Below are positions 22,636 to 32,550 of a stretch of 64,000 nt of DNA, in pieces (the first letter of the stretch is position 1; every line of letters begins with the position of its first letter). Position numbers and translations under genes: made by a program. The DNA comes from Fagopyrum homotropicum. Taxonomy: Eukaryota; Streptophyta; Magnoliopsida; Caryophyllales; Polygonaceae. The notes beneath the pieces were generated by a model, which saw only the letters and a program-made list of their open reading frames with translations, had not been told where the DNA came from and made no database searches. The stretch covers positions 113,604,320 through 113,668,319 of the forward strand of contig BSWB01000003.1 in the NCBI GenBank assembly GCA_033239125.1, in the 5' to 3' direction.

Positions 22636-23499
22636 TTAATGAAAATCAAGTAAAAATCAATTTTTTAGATTTTTCAAATCACGTAATATTGCAATTAAGG
22701 CAATTCATTCATCAATCCATGCCTTGATCAATTTTCCAGATTTCCTTCGAGATTTCTTCCCTTTCTTCTCGATTTCTTTATTCCTTCCAGATTTCTTCCA
22801 GTCTCTTATCGATTATTCCTTCCAAATCCATTTCTTCTCGATTTCTTTCTTCTCGATATCTTTCTCTGTCCTTCATTTTTTCATTGATTTCTCCAGATTG
22901 TTTCTGTCATATATCTGTCAATGCAGTGCTATCGAATGGATTACAGAATGCAGGATGAAGTGCTCGTCTATGAACAAGTTGGGGTGTATAGTTTTACTAA
23001 GAGATTGGAAATGCCACTGCATTACAGATAGCAGTGGTTTTACTCAGAGAACCTTTGTATGTACACCTTGATGTCTTTGAACAAGTTGGGATGTTTTTGA
23101 ACATGTTGGGGTCGATGGATTACAAAATGCAAGATGAAGTTTGATTTTGATCTGAGACCTTTAGGTACTCCAGAAGTAAATCCATATAATATGATACTCT
23201 AGGCAGATTATGAGCATAAAATATAGTTCGATTTTATAGTTTTGATCTGGAACCTTTGGGATGTTTGTGTACTGTTGATCATAAATGGTGTAAACAAACA
23301 ATCTTTTACCCAAATATTGGTGTTATAAAGTGAAATGTAACACTTTGCTTACATAGTTGAAAATGGAAAGTGTTACATTCAGTACATTGCATGCTTGATA
23401 ACCAACGCCAATATTGAAATGCCTTTGAGAGGTCATTTCTTACAAAACAACAAAATAAAAAGAAGAAACATGCAAAGGTCTTCCAGAGGTCATCTCCAC
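22636..23499. other. MULE subterminal region, no gene
   Basis: Pyrimidine-rich low-complexity DNA with repeated TTTCTTC/CGATTTC words at 22720-22890. The 115-codon frame it creates is Phe/Ser-rich and not convincing as a protein. Confidence 0.5.
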
Positions 23500-23907
23500 T
23501 TACACCTCGTCCTCGTCGTCTATGTTGATGAAGTTGGTCTGATCAACGTCTACCCCTTTCATTTTCTTGGAAGCTGAAGAAGGTGTGGCCTCGCCCTCTT
23601 GTATGACAATTTTGTCAACCGATGTCGGTGCCTCCTCATATTCCATTTTCACCCTCTTAGAAGAAGAAGTTCGTGTGCGGTCTAGTTTCAATTTTCTCAA
23701 AGGCTTTGAATTAGGTGTGGTTTCATCATAGCATTGTAGGACTTCTCTCTCGTACATCCACAATAAATCAACCATTGAAGTGTCCGATGCAACAACAGCT
23801 TTGAAAGAAGGCCCTAAACCTGCTTTGATCATCCTTCTGATGGTCACCAAGATTTGGTACTCGAGACTGTTGCACTTTGCGGTAATACTCTCCGTGTAGA
23901 TCTGCAT
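23500..23907 (-). CDS. Hypothetical MULE-internal ORF, 135 codons
   Basis: Basic and acidic patches but no domain I recognise. The first half contains a possible helical segment around L-V-T-I-R-R-M-I. The second half has Lys/Arg-rich stretches (K-L-K-L-D-R-T, S-S-S-K-R-V-K) that could be nuclear localisation signals, and an acidic tail I-D-D-E-D-E-V. A separate ATG near 23979 on the same strand opens a 20-codon Ser/Lys-rich frame, so a spliced two-exon gene is possible. It could be a MULE accessory gene, a captured host fragment, or chance. Confidence 0.4.
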   Translation of the reverse strand: MQIYTESITAKCNSLEYQILVTIRRMIKAGLGPSFKAVVASDTSMVDLLWMYEREVLQCYDETTPNSKPLRKLKLDRTRTSSSKRVKMEYEEAPTSVDKIVIQEGEATPSSASKKMKGVDVDQTNFINIDDEDEV

Positions 23908-24329
23908 TCTGGATTCAGTTGATTGGGGTTACAGGTTTCTTGGACGATGAAGTTGTGTTTTTTGGGGTCCTTGACATTTTGAGGGTTTTTGGTTGAAGGA
24001 TGCTCGAATGCCTGGTAGTTTTGAGGGTTCTCATCCGATTATAATATGTATGAGAACGAGGAGATAGAAGGTGGGAAGGGGCGGTTACTTGTTGTAATGA
24101 TAGAAGGTGGAAAGGTGGGAAGGTGAGAAGCTCGAAGCAACCTAATGATAACGTTGGAAATCATGAATTTGCATTGATTGGTCAGTAGTTGAAAAGATGA
24201 AACGCCATTGATTGGGCGATAAATCCGGCAGTGGATTGATTTGAAATCTTTTCATTTGGAAGCTAACCGGTTTCTCCTCACCAACTTGTTACATTGTTTC
24301 GGATCCGGATTTTGAAAAAAGAACTAGTA

Positions 24330-24660
24330 CTTCCCTAATGTATTGTAACGGTTCACATGATATGATACCATATTGTATGTGATAACAAGGATATTATCAC
24401 ATAAGTGTAAATTACATCTTATTACCAATAAAGTTATAATAAGTACAAACGTAAAATTTATTAAGTTGATGATATGATCACATAAGTTTAAGTTACATCA
24501 TATTAACATGGATATGATAACATAAGTGTAAACTACATCATATTACCAATAAAATTATAATAAGTATAAATATAAAATTTATTAAGTTGATGATATGATC
24601 ACATAAGTTTAAAATTATAATAAGTATAAATATAAAACTTATAACATGGATCAAGTGAAC
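24330..24660. repeat. MULE-internal repeat, about 121-bp period, two copies
   Basis: TTAAGTTGATGATATGATCA occurs at 24461 and again from 24582. The flanking ACCAATAAARTTATAATAAG and AAGTGTAAAYTACATC blocks repeat with the same offset. Confidence 0.75.
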
Positions 24661-24742
24661 TCACAAGCTTGATGGTTCACATGGATGATGCTTCACATGA
24701 TACTACCATATTGTATGAAGATCAAGTGATTATATGATGACT

Positions 24743-25440
24743 TAATGTCTAATTTACATCTTAATGTCGTAGAATTAAGCAATATTTAGTTAGATGAAGT
24801 GAAATCACAAGCTTGATGGTTCACATGTTCTATGATACTTGAACCCCGTCACTCGGAACTCTAGTTTCGTAGAATCTCGGTTTGTCGACTTATGCATGTG
24901 TGACGGACCTGATACTTCCGTAATGTCTAATTTACATCTTAATGTCGTAGAATTAAGCAATATTTAGTTAGATCAAGTGAACTCACAAGCTTGATGGTTC
25001 ACATGTTCTATGATACTTGAACCCCGTCACTCGGAACTCTAGTTTTGGATAATCTCGGTTTATCGACTTATGCATGTGTGACGGACCTAGTACTTCCGTA
25101 ATGTCTAATTTACATCTTAATGTCGTAGAATTAAACAATATTTAGTTAGATCAAGTGAACTCACAAGCTTAATGGTTTACATGTTCTATGATACTTGAAC
25201 CCCGTCACTCGGAACTCTAGTTTCGGAGAATCTAGGTTTATCGACTTATGCATGTGTAACAGACCTAATACTTCCGTAATGTCTAATTTACATGTTAATG
25301 TTGTAAAATTAAGCAATATTTAGTTAGATCAAGTGAACTCACAAGCTTGATGGTTCACATGTTCTATGATACTTGAACCCCGTCACTCGGAACTCTAGTT
25401 TCGGAGAATTTCGGTTTGTCCAATTAACATCTTAATGTCT
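24743..25440. repeat. MULE-internal 178-bp tandem array, about 3.9 copies
   Basis: TAATGTCTAA starts at 24743, 24921, 25099 and 25277, and GAACCCCGTC at 24841, 25019, 25197 and 25375. The period is exactly 178 at seven of the eight marks and within two bases at the other. Units differ by scattered substitutions. A nucleosome-scale unit like this is typical of satellite seeds. Confidence 0.92.
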
Positions 25441-25563
25441 AATTAACATCTATTTGTAGCGGTTCATATTTTTTGTCTCGTTATAATGGGCTTATATGAC
25501 CATATATTATCATAATTTATATGAGCATGTATTATTATTGATAAATTTTAAATTTTCAATATC

Positions 25564-25708
25564 AACCGGTTTAGGGTTAAATTGGGATCGGATACTAGGG
25601 TGTAGGTAACCGGTTTAAGGTTTAGGGTTAAATTGGAATCGGATACTAGGGAGTAGGTAACCGGTTTAGGGTTAAATTGGAATCGGATACTAGGTAGTAG
25701 GTAACCGG
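25564..25708. repeat. MULE-internal minisatellite, 44-51-bp unit, three copies
   Basis: AACCGGTTTAGG/AAGG begins at 25564, 25608 and 25659, with AACCGG again at 25703. Each unit contains TTAGGGTTAAATTGG and CGGATACTAGG. The telomere-like TTTAGGG inside is part of this unit. Confidence 0.85.
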
Positions 25709-25923
25709 ACGGTTCACTTCCCTATATTATTTGTGGATCATGTCAACCTTCATCACCTCCTTTGAGGCAATCAATCTTCACTTCCTTTCTCACCTTCGTT
25801 TTCCTCTTTGCATACTAGGGTGTAGGTAACCTTCCTGATGATTTTCACTTCCTTTCTCACCTTCGTTTTTATGGATGGCAGGTAATGGATTATAGTAGAG
25901 ACAATCAATCTTAATCACCTCCG

Positions 25924-26256
25924 TTGAGGCTATCATCCCAATATTATCGATGTCAACCTCCACGAAGGACTGCTGTGAGATTTTCCTTTATAGATGAAAA
26001 TCCGAACAAGGTTTTTTATAATTGCGATAAATGTAACTTCTTAAAATGGGTTCGTCTTTCAAATGTTATAGTTTATGGGCATGGTTATAGCTCGATGGGT
26101 ACAACATCTCGTTCTGAAAGTAGTGCTTACGAAAGTGATCCTGATTCGTATCATATTAAGAGACAAATAAAAGATCTCAATGACTATATAAGGAGCATCG
26201 TCAAAGTAGCAATCATAATGTATCTTGTTTTGTTAGTTGTTGTTTTCTGTTTTTAG
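25924..26256 (+). CDS. Small GRF-type zinc-finger protein with C-terminal membrane segment (MULE passenger)
   Basis: The frame contains N-P-N-K-V-F-Y-N-C followed by C-N-F-L-K-W, the second half of a GRF zinc finger (zf-GRF). The upstream part has R-C-Q-P-P-R-R-T, so the usual C-x-C pair is reduced to one Cys. A Ser-rich linker and a short helix (I-K-R-Q-I-K-D-L-N-D-Y-I) lead to a hydrophobic tail of about 18 residues (V-A-I-I-M-Y-L-V-L-L-V-V-V-F). Small plant GRF proteins with this GRF-helix-TM order exist. No ATG opens this frame after the upstream TAA at 25912-25914, so an upstream exon, a non-ATG start or truncation is needed. It lies inside the MULE, opposite in strand to the transposase. 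Confidence 0.55.
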   Translation: MRLSSQYYRCQPPRRTAVRFSFIDENPNKVFYNCDKCNFLKWVRLSNVIVYGHGYSSMGTTSRSESSAYESDPDSYHIKRQIKDLNDYIRSIVKVAIIMYLVLLVVVFCF

Positions 26257-27270
26257 GTGGTTGTTTGAAATGTTAAGTATTTGCAGAGCTCTTCATCGTG
26301 AACCTTTGCCGAGTTGTTGTATTTGTTTTGTTACTTGTTGTTTTCGATCTTATTTGTTGTGAATCTCAAGGTAGTTAAAAATTTATGGATTGTGTTGTTA
26401 ATTACAGTGTTGGAAATGAAAATTATATTAATTTTGTAATAACCTTCTATCTTCCCTTCATTCTCGATACATAAAATCATAGTTGCACGCCAGCTCTATG
26501 AAATTGTTCTTTTCGATCTTAATTCTGTAACCCTTCCCCCTCCTTCCTTCATTGAGAATACATAAAATCATATGTACATACTTAACATTTGCCTCTTGGC
26601 ACGACCTTTTGCTACAATTGTGGACTGCTGTGATCTTAAATCTGTAACCCTAAGCCTTCCTTCGATCTTAATTTTGTAACCCTTCCACTTCCTTCCTTCG
26701 ATCTTAATTCTTTAACCCTTCTATCTTCCCTCAAATGAGGACTACTGTGACCCATAAAATCATATGACCATAAAATCATCCCTTTATTGAGTATACATAA
26801 AATCATATGAGCATTGTCGATACATAAAATCATAAGAGTAAAACTATACTTAGGAGCAAACCACAATCTCGTAGGAGCCAAATTCATGGAGCAAAAGACT
26901 CGATTCTCGTTACATAAAATCATGGAGCAAACCATGCTCAGAAAAATAAAAGTCTCGTTAAATAATAGTAATAAATCATAGGAGCTAAATTCAACGTTTA
27001 ATGTTTTGTCCTCCCATATGTTGGGATGTGCTGGGGCGTAGAGCCTGAGAAATCTGGAATGGAGGATTTATGGTTGTGGCATATCCTCGGTTTAACTGAG
27101 GCAAAAAATAAGGCTGACTGAAACCCTGAAAAAAAAATAAAAAAAGGTTATAATACTTGAGGCATGAATTATAATAGGCACAAAAATAAACCTAGGGTTG
27201 TAAATACCGTATGTTTCACAATGATGTTGGAAATGCTCTACGTGTTCATTTGCAGAACTTGAGATGATTC
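26257..27270. repeat. MULE-internal region with dispersed CATAAAATCAT and GATCTTAATTCTGTAACCC words
   Basis: The phrase TACATAAAATCATA or close variants recurs about eight times between 26468 and 26930. CTTCGATCTTAATTYTGTAACCCTTCC recurs about four times between 26510 and 26730. No gene seen. Confidence 0.65.
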
Positions 27271-28490
27271 TTACGTTCCGGTACGTACATCTCTAGCACG
27301 AACTTTTGGTGTAGGCTTTCGATAGCCGAGTCTCCGAGATCTAGCTCTCCCTTTTCCTCGTTTGTCAACGGGATCCTTTACTTGCGTTCTGCCCTCTTGG
27401 CTTGGATTTGCCTCATCGTTGGAAGGTGCAGTAACCTTCCGTATTCCATAAACCCTACCAATCTTGTCCAAGGTGGAGTAAACTAGCCCTTGGTTTCTTC
27501 TTCTATTGTTGGATTTTTCTTTCAGTGTAGTAATTGTTTCCTTCACTTCATTGTAGAATTCGTCGTCAGTCATTGCGAAGCCTATAAAAGACTCGAACAA
27601 TTCCCGCATCTGCTCATACCTATGGGAAGTCTCAGGTGGATTCTTCAATAGCTTGTAGTAAGACATCGGTAACTTCAAGTGCTTTCTATCCAAATCCTTC
27701 CTCCACCTATCCAGTATGTATCTTTCGGGAACAAAATCAACATCCTCTTCGTGCATAACACACAATATATGACTGCACAAAATCCCGCAAAACTCGAACG
27801 ACTTGCACTCGCATTTGACGTCGATTGTCTCTTTCTCCATTGTAACTATAAACACCTTAGTTACATTCTTTTCGAACCTCTTCTTCTTGACAACAATATC
27901 ATAATAACAAATGGTCTCATCATCATGCACCTTTCTTGCACTATTGTATGTCATGTCCGACACTTCTTTTTGAAACTCTATGAATTTACTTATTGTGTAG
28001 AGCTTCTGAAAGACATCTTCAAACACATGCGTAGTCATCGGTCGAACCGGTTTATGTTTTGATTGAAATGATGCTTTTTTCTCTTCGCATACCTTATTTG
28101 ACAACGCAAGTCCATACTGTTTGATGAACTATTTCAAAGTGGTGTTGACATTAACATATTTCTTGAAGAAGAAGTTAATACCTTCACTCCTTTGTGTGCT
28201 AGACATCCCAGCCCAAAAGTTGCACTTGAAGTAGATTGGAACCCACCGGTGTCTATTGTTGTACATAAAATTACACCACCGGTTGTTCTCAAGTTCATAG
28301 CAAGCAATTATCTCCATCCACGCATCTTCAAATTCCAAAACGTCTACCGAGTCATGAAGGACATCTTGCATTGCACGACATATGTTAACCCACTCATTGA
28401 GCGAACCCAAATGTTTTTGTGCATTTTGCATTACATGCCAAATGCACCACCGATGTTGAGTATTAGGGAACACTTGTCCAATTGCATTTC

Positions 28491-28580
28491 CTTTGATAAT
28501 ATATATATAAAATAAAGAGTTATGATTATTGTGAGAAATGTAAACGTAAAATAATGTACTAATTGGAGAAATAAATATAC
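28491..28580 (-). other. Transposase intron, 90 bp
   Basis: GT at 28580-28579 and AG at 28492-28491 on the minus strand. AT-rich, phase 1. Its removal joins T-D-Q-Y-K-S-I to G-N-A-I-G-Q-V-F, matching family spacing. It happens to be stop-free in frame. Confidence 0.8.
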
Positions 28581-29616
28581 CGATAGATTTGTACTGATCG
28601 GTGATGATTGCCTGCGGAACCTTTCCCGACATTACCTCTAGCCAGGTACGGAACAACCACAGGAAATTACCAATTTCCTCACCACCTAATAGAGCACACC
28701 CAAACAACACAGATTGACCATGATGGTTAACTCCAATAAATGGTGCAAATGGCATCTTATATCTATTCGACACGTATGTAGTGTCAAAAGAAATGACATC
28801 TCTAAACTCTTGATATGCAGCTATGCTCCTTCCATCTGCCCAAAATACATTCCTCAATCTTCCGTCGTCATCTTGGTCATATCTATATACAAAATTGCAC
28901 TTACTGATACTCATCATGTCAAAATACTCCCTCATTGCATTGAAGTCGCCTGTATCCATATGAAGTCTTCTACACATTGCAATTAGGCTTCCGTGTTCCA
29001 CAACAATAGAACTGTAGTTTTTTTATTATCTGCACGCCAGCTCTATCATTATCCAAAATCCTTTTCTTATTTATGTCATTGATATATCTATAGCTTGCAA
29101 GGAATTTAGAATTTCCAGCAACACATTCATGATTATGATCTAGTGTTACCTTAGTTAGCTTCCATAGCCAATCGGTTTGGATAGAGGCATTGACATGAAG
29201 CTGACATCCGGTGCTGCATGAACTAGGTCCACGTCCCGGATTTCTTGACTTTGAATCAAATTTCCCCCCTTTAGAACAAATCAGCCTCAATGCCTTGTAC
29301 TTGTCTTTCCTGCCCGACAACACATTCCCTTCATTCTCCTCATTACCATTCTCTTTGTTCATTGTAGAATTTCGGATTCTAATAGAAAATCCATTTTTCT
29401 GAGCATAAAAATGACAATGACCTATCGACTCATCCGAGTTTGCAAATCTCATCCCCATGTGAAGATTAAGATCTTCATCCACATCAACTTCACCTTCATT
29501 CCCTAAACTATATCCGTTACCTTCGTAATCTAGCTCGTTCTCATCCAGATTTTCATGTTCTCTAATAGTCGGAGAACATGGTGGACTATCGCCGAACAAT
29601 TCACGCATTAGGTTAC

Positions 29617-29716
29617 CTTCACATTCATACATAACACAATGGGTACGTTAAATTATTAGATTCTACACAAACAAAAGGGTTAATCTTGACAAAAGACAAT
29701 TCACGTATTAGGTTAC
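29617..29716 (-). other. Proposed first intron of transposase, 100 bp, flanked by a 23-bp direct repeat
   Basis: GT at 29716-29715 and AG at 29618-29617. Splicing joins ATG exon 29774-29717 (phase 1) to the main exon. The sequence spanning the 5' splice site (29697-29719) is repeated with one mismatch at the 3' splice site (29597-29619). Confidence 0.6.
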
Positions 29717-29774
29717 CTTGTTCTTGTACGTCGACTGCATCAACATTAAGATCGATGCTCATCGAGTCGCTCAT

Positions 29775-30485
29775 CTTGAAGACGTATACTTAACTTTTTG
29801 GGTTAACTCCTTTACAACGTAGCCTTCGGTCCCTTCTAGCAAGCAATGACGTAGACACAAACAATGGAAAAGGACTGTTCACTTACCATGCACGTACGTA
29901 CAAGACATAAACAATGCACATGATCGCCTTTTTTATTTTGAAAATGTAAAACTATTTAATGCAACATTAATTTTGTGTAACAATTTAATTCTCAACGTCC
30001 CTCGTCTAACTCTTCAGCTCCTCCTTTCTTCCAACGAACTTAATAGCCTTCCTTCCCAGTCGATTAACTTCACCTTCCAACGAACTGAATAGCCTCCTTA
30101 TGATTTTATGTATAGCTTTACTTCCCCTTCCAACGAACTGAATAGCCTCCATAAGAAATCCAGTGGAGCATCTCTGTCGATTAACTTCACTTCCCCTTCG
30201 TTGTTTGCTAGACATCTCTGTCGATTAATTCACTTCCAACGAACTGAATAGCCTTCCTTCTCGTTCGACTTCACCTTCTCAACAAAAACCTTCAAATGAT
30301 ATGGAGCTTTTAATCGAATCAAATCGATGATGATAGAAGGACAACATAGCAGATCCATCCAAGATCCAACCATGGAGAAAGACTCGGGAGAATCGAACGT
30401 CTTCATTGATTGCAACCCTTCCAATAACCAAGGGAAAAATAATTAATGAAGTTGGATTTTCCCATAACAAAATAATTAATGAAGT
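29775..30485. other. MULE right subterminal region with four-copy motif
   Basis: TTCCAACGAACTKAATAGCC occurs with CCAACGAACT at 30031, 30077, 30130 and 30236, interspersed with CTCTGTCGATTAA. It may hold the transposase promoter. No gene seen. Confidence 0.55.
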
Positions 30486-30621
30486 CTAATTAATTACCCA
30501 TATTTTTTATCCTTTTTTTTAAAAAATTTATCCACATCATCTTTCCCATCTGCCAATTCATTCTATTAGGAGTGCCACATCACTAGTGTCATTTGACACT
30601 AGTGTCAACCGATCAGCCTCC
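30486..30621 (-). repeat. MULE right terminal inverted repeat
   Basis: The reverse complement matches 22508-22635 in blocks, including the palindrome TGACACTAGTGTCA (30594-30607) next to a second, partial CACTAGTGTCA. The outermost bases read GGAGGCTGATCGG against GGAAAAAGATTG on the left. Confidence 0.9.
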
Positions 30622-30630
30622 GAGATTTTA
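30622..30630. repeat. MULE target site duplication, right copy (GAGATTTTA)
   Basis: Exact match to 22499-22507. Confidence 0.85.
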
Positions 30631-31258
30631 TTACCAAACATAACTTATATGTTAGTCAGAATTTGGTTTCCAAAGAATTTATGAGGGTCATGGATTGTAG
30701 AATAGGTACATTAGATTGAATGGAAAAAGATGTTCATTCACGGAAAAGGAACTAAAATATATAAAAAATACTAATCCTACATAGGGGAAATACTATGCTA
30801 AAATAAAAGGATTATAAGAAGGAAATAAGCACCCAGTCTAAATATATACACAATGTATTTATGATGTGGTTAATACACTCCTCAAGTCGGAGTGTGGAGA
30901 TTTCGAATGCCCAACTTGAAAAGCAAATGATGAAACGGACGGTGACCAAGAAGTTTTGTAAATAGGACAAATAGTTGATCGGAAGATTTAATAAGCCGTG
31001 AAGTATTTTTTTTAAACTTGAACCGACCTCAATGTCTTTTGTATGCTTGTGGAAGACATGATTTGAGGCAAAGTAGAGTGCCGCTTGATTATCACACCAT
31101 AGAGTGGCAAAATGGGGAAGGACAACACCGAGTGAGCGCAAGAGGGACTTGATCCAAATGATTTGATAGGTGGTGGTGGCCATTGAATGATACTCGGATT
31201 CCGCCGATGAGCGAAACACCGGTGGCCATTGAATGATACTAGTAGCATGCTCAAGCAA
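30631..31258 (-). pseudogene. Copia remnant: RNase H C-terminal piece plus LTR-like tail
   Basis: On the minus strand about 31215-31010 encodes the RNase H motif S-A-E-S-E-Y and W-C-D-N-Q-A-A-L-Y-F-A-S-N, then decays by frameshift. CTTGAGGAGTGTATTAACCAC near 30885-30865 is a typical copia polypurine/LTR start, so 30640-30880 may be part of an LTR. The upstream edge carries a short duplication of GGCCATTGAATGATACT at 31180 and 31223. It is unrelated to E1 at this level of reading. Confidence 0.75.
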
Positions 31259-32471
31259 GTTATGTTCAATAAATAAAGGGAAATATGAAGGTAGAATATG
31301 TGTAATTGGGTGAGCTTTGTCATATCATATGGTATTTGCTATTTGCATACTAGTTGAATAAGTTTGGTGATAATTATGATGGTACTAAACAACATAAGCA
31401 TCATATGGTGTTTTCTATTTGCTTATACTATCCAATATCACCATAATTTGGACAATAACATCATAAGTAGGGAAATAATCCTTTCGACCATAATCTCTCT
31501 ACTCTAGCATGATAAGCATCTCAACATTGCACAATCATCCTCATATTACTTATAGGTCTTAACCTGGATGTTTAATCTAAACATAATTCATTAATGTTTG
31601 GAAATATACAATGTGCTAAGTGAACAATTTAAACTAGTGATAGTCTAACATCTGACAGTCAAAATATATCCTACATGAATGAAGAACAAGTAAATTCAAC
31701 CCCTTTTATATGCTGCCAACATGCTTAGTTTCCTTTCAAATCATAAACACAACACAAAAACAAAACTAGTTTAGCATGATTTAAGGATTTTTATCCCAAA
31801 ACCTAGCAAGTGAACTACTCACACATCAAACATTGTGGAAAGTAGACATGATAATAGTAGAAACAAGTGACTTGGTTGCAAAGAAAAATAATAGATGAAT
31901 TTGGACATACCAATTCAAAGTTATGAGCAAAACAAATTGGGAATAAGAGAGAACTAAAATGAAGAACATCCATGTTTCTTGTTTTGATTGATTCCAAATT
32001 CGGCCAATTCAAACTCCAAATATTGTTTCTACAACCAAGCTACTAACTAAGAGAGTATAAGGTAAAGGTGTATGTGAATTTTTATATTTACAATCAGCCT
32101 AATGCCCTTATATAGGCATAGAAGTTGTGGTCCCCGTGGAGGCAAGTGAATCAAGTTGCAAGATTTAATTACACAAGATGCAATTCACTCGATGTTGGGA
32201 TACCTCAAGTGACTTGTCTTCCTTGGCAGCGTTGGATTCTCCTGAGCATCGAGTGATTCGATTGACTTAGTCTTGTACTCCTTGCTCGGGTGTCATGTCT
32301 CCTCTTGATGTATATGGCCTTCGGATGTTTTTGGACTTGTATGTACCTAGCTATGCATGTGACCTTAGGATGATTGGACTTTTATGCCTTGGTTGTATCT
32401 TGGATTTCGGCTTCTTTTATGCTTTTATAAGTTTTCCTTCCATATTAATATTACAAGTATTACGTACATAT

Positions 32472-32473
<2 letters not shown>
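31259..32473. other. Intergenic, nothing recognised
   Basis: AT-rich DNA without convincing coding frames, LTR ends or inverted repeats on either strand. Confidence 0.6.

Positions 32474-32541
<68 letters not shown>
32474..32541. repeat. (TA)n microsatellite, about 34 units
   Basis: An uninterrupted AT alternation that directly abuts the truncated start of gypsy element E3. Confidence 0.98.
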
Positions 32542-32550
32542 CGCTATCAG

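Larger units (their letters stand above)
27271..29774 (-). pseudogene. MULE transposase, FAR1/MuDR type with SWIM finger, broken
   Basis: Minus strand. Proposed exons are 29717-29774, 28581-29616 and 27271-28490. The N-terminal part has a FAR1-type DNA-binding region (H-F-Y-A-Q-K-N-G-F to D-H-N-H-E). The central MULE domain has F-D-T-T-Y, A-P-F-I-G-V-N-H-H-G-Q, I-I-T-D-Q and Q-H-R-W-C-I-W-H. The C-terminal SWIM finger is C-E-C-K then C-G-I-L-C-S-H. The first two catalytic Asp (F-D-T, T-D-Q) are present; the Glu in F-E-D-A-W is a candidate third. Breaks: TAG at 28129-28131 and a frameshift in an A-run near 29018-29025. After the SWIM finger the tail is basic. Confidence 0.85.
22508..30621. mobile_element. 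Mutator-like element (MULE), 8114 bp, with transposase and passenger ORFs
   Basis: Both ends start GGA and carry imperfect inverted repeats of about 130 bases, flanked by the 9-bp duplication GAGATTTTA. Inside are a minus-strand FAR1/MuDR-type transposase (27271-29774), a + strand GRF-finger ORF (25924-26256), a minus-strand hypothetical ORF (23500-23907) and a 1.4-kb region of tandem repeats. The transposase is broken by one stop and one frameshift. The conserved ends could still be moved by a related transposase. MULEs often carry host gene pieces, which may explain the GRF ORF. Confidence 0.88.

Noticed and set aside
22724..23071. 115-codon ORF at the MULE left side
   Set aside because: Phe/Ser-rich translation of pyrimidine-rich low-complexity DNA, no domain.
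25564..25708. Interstitial telomere repeat (TTTAGGG)
   Set aside because: The heptamer occurs once per 44-51-bp minisatellite unit, not in tandem.
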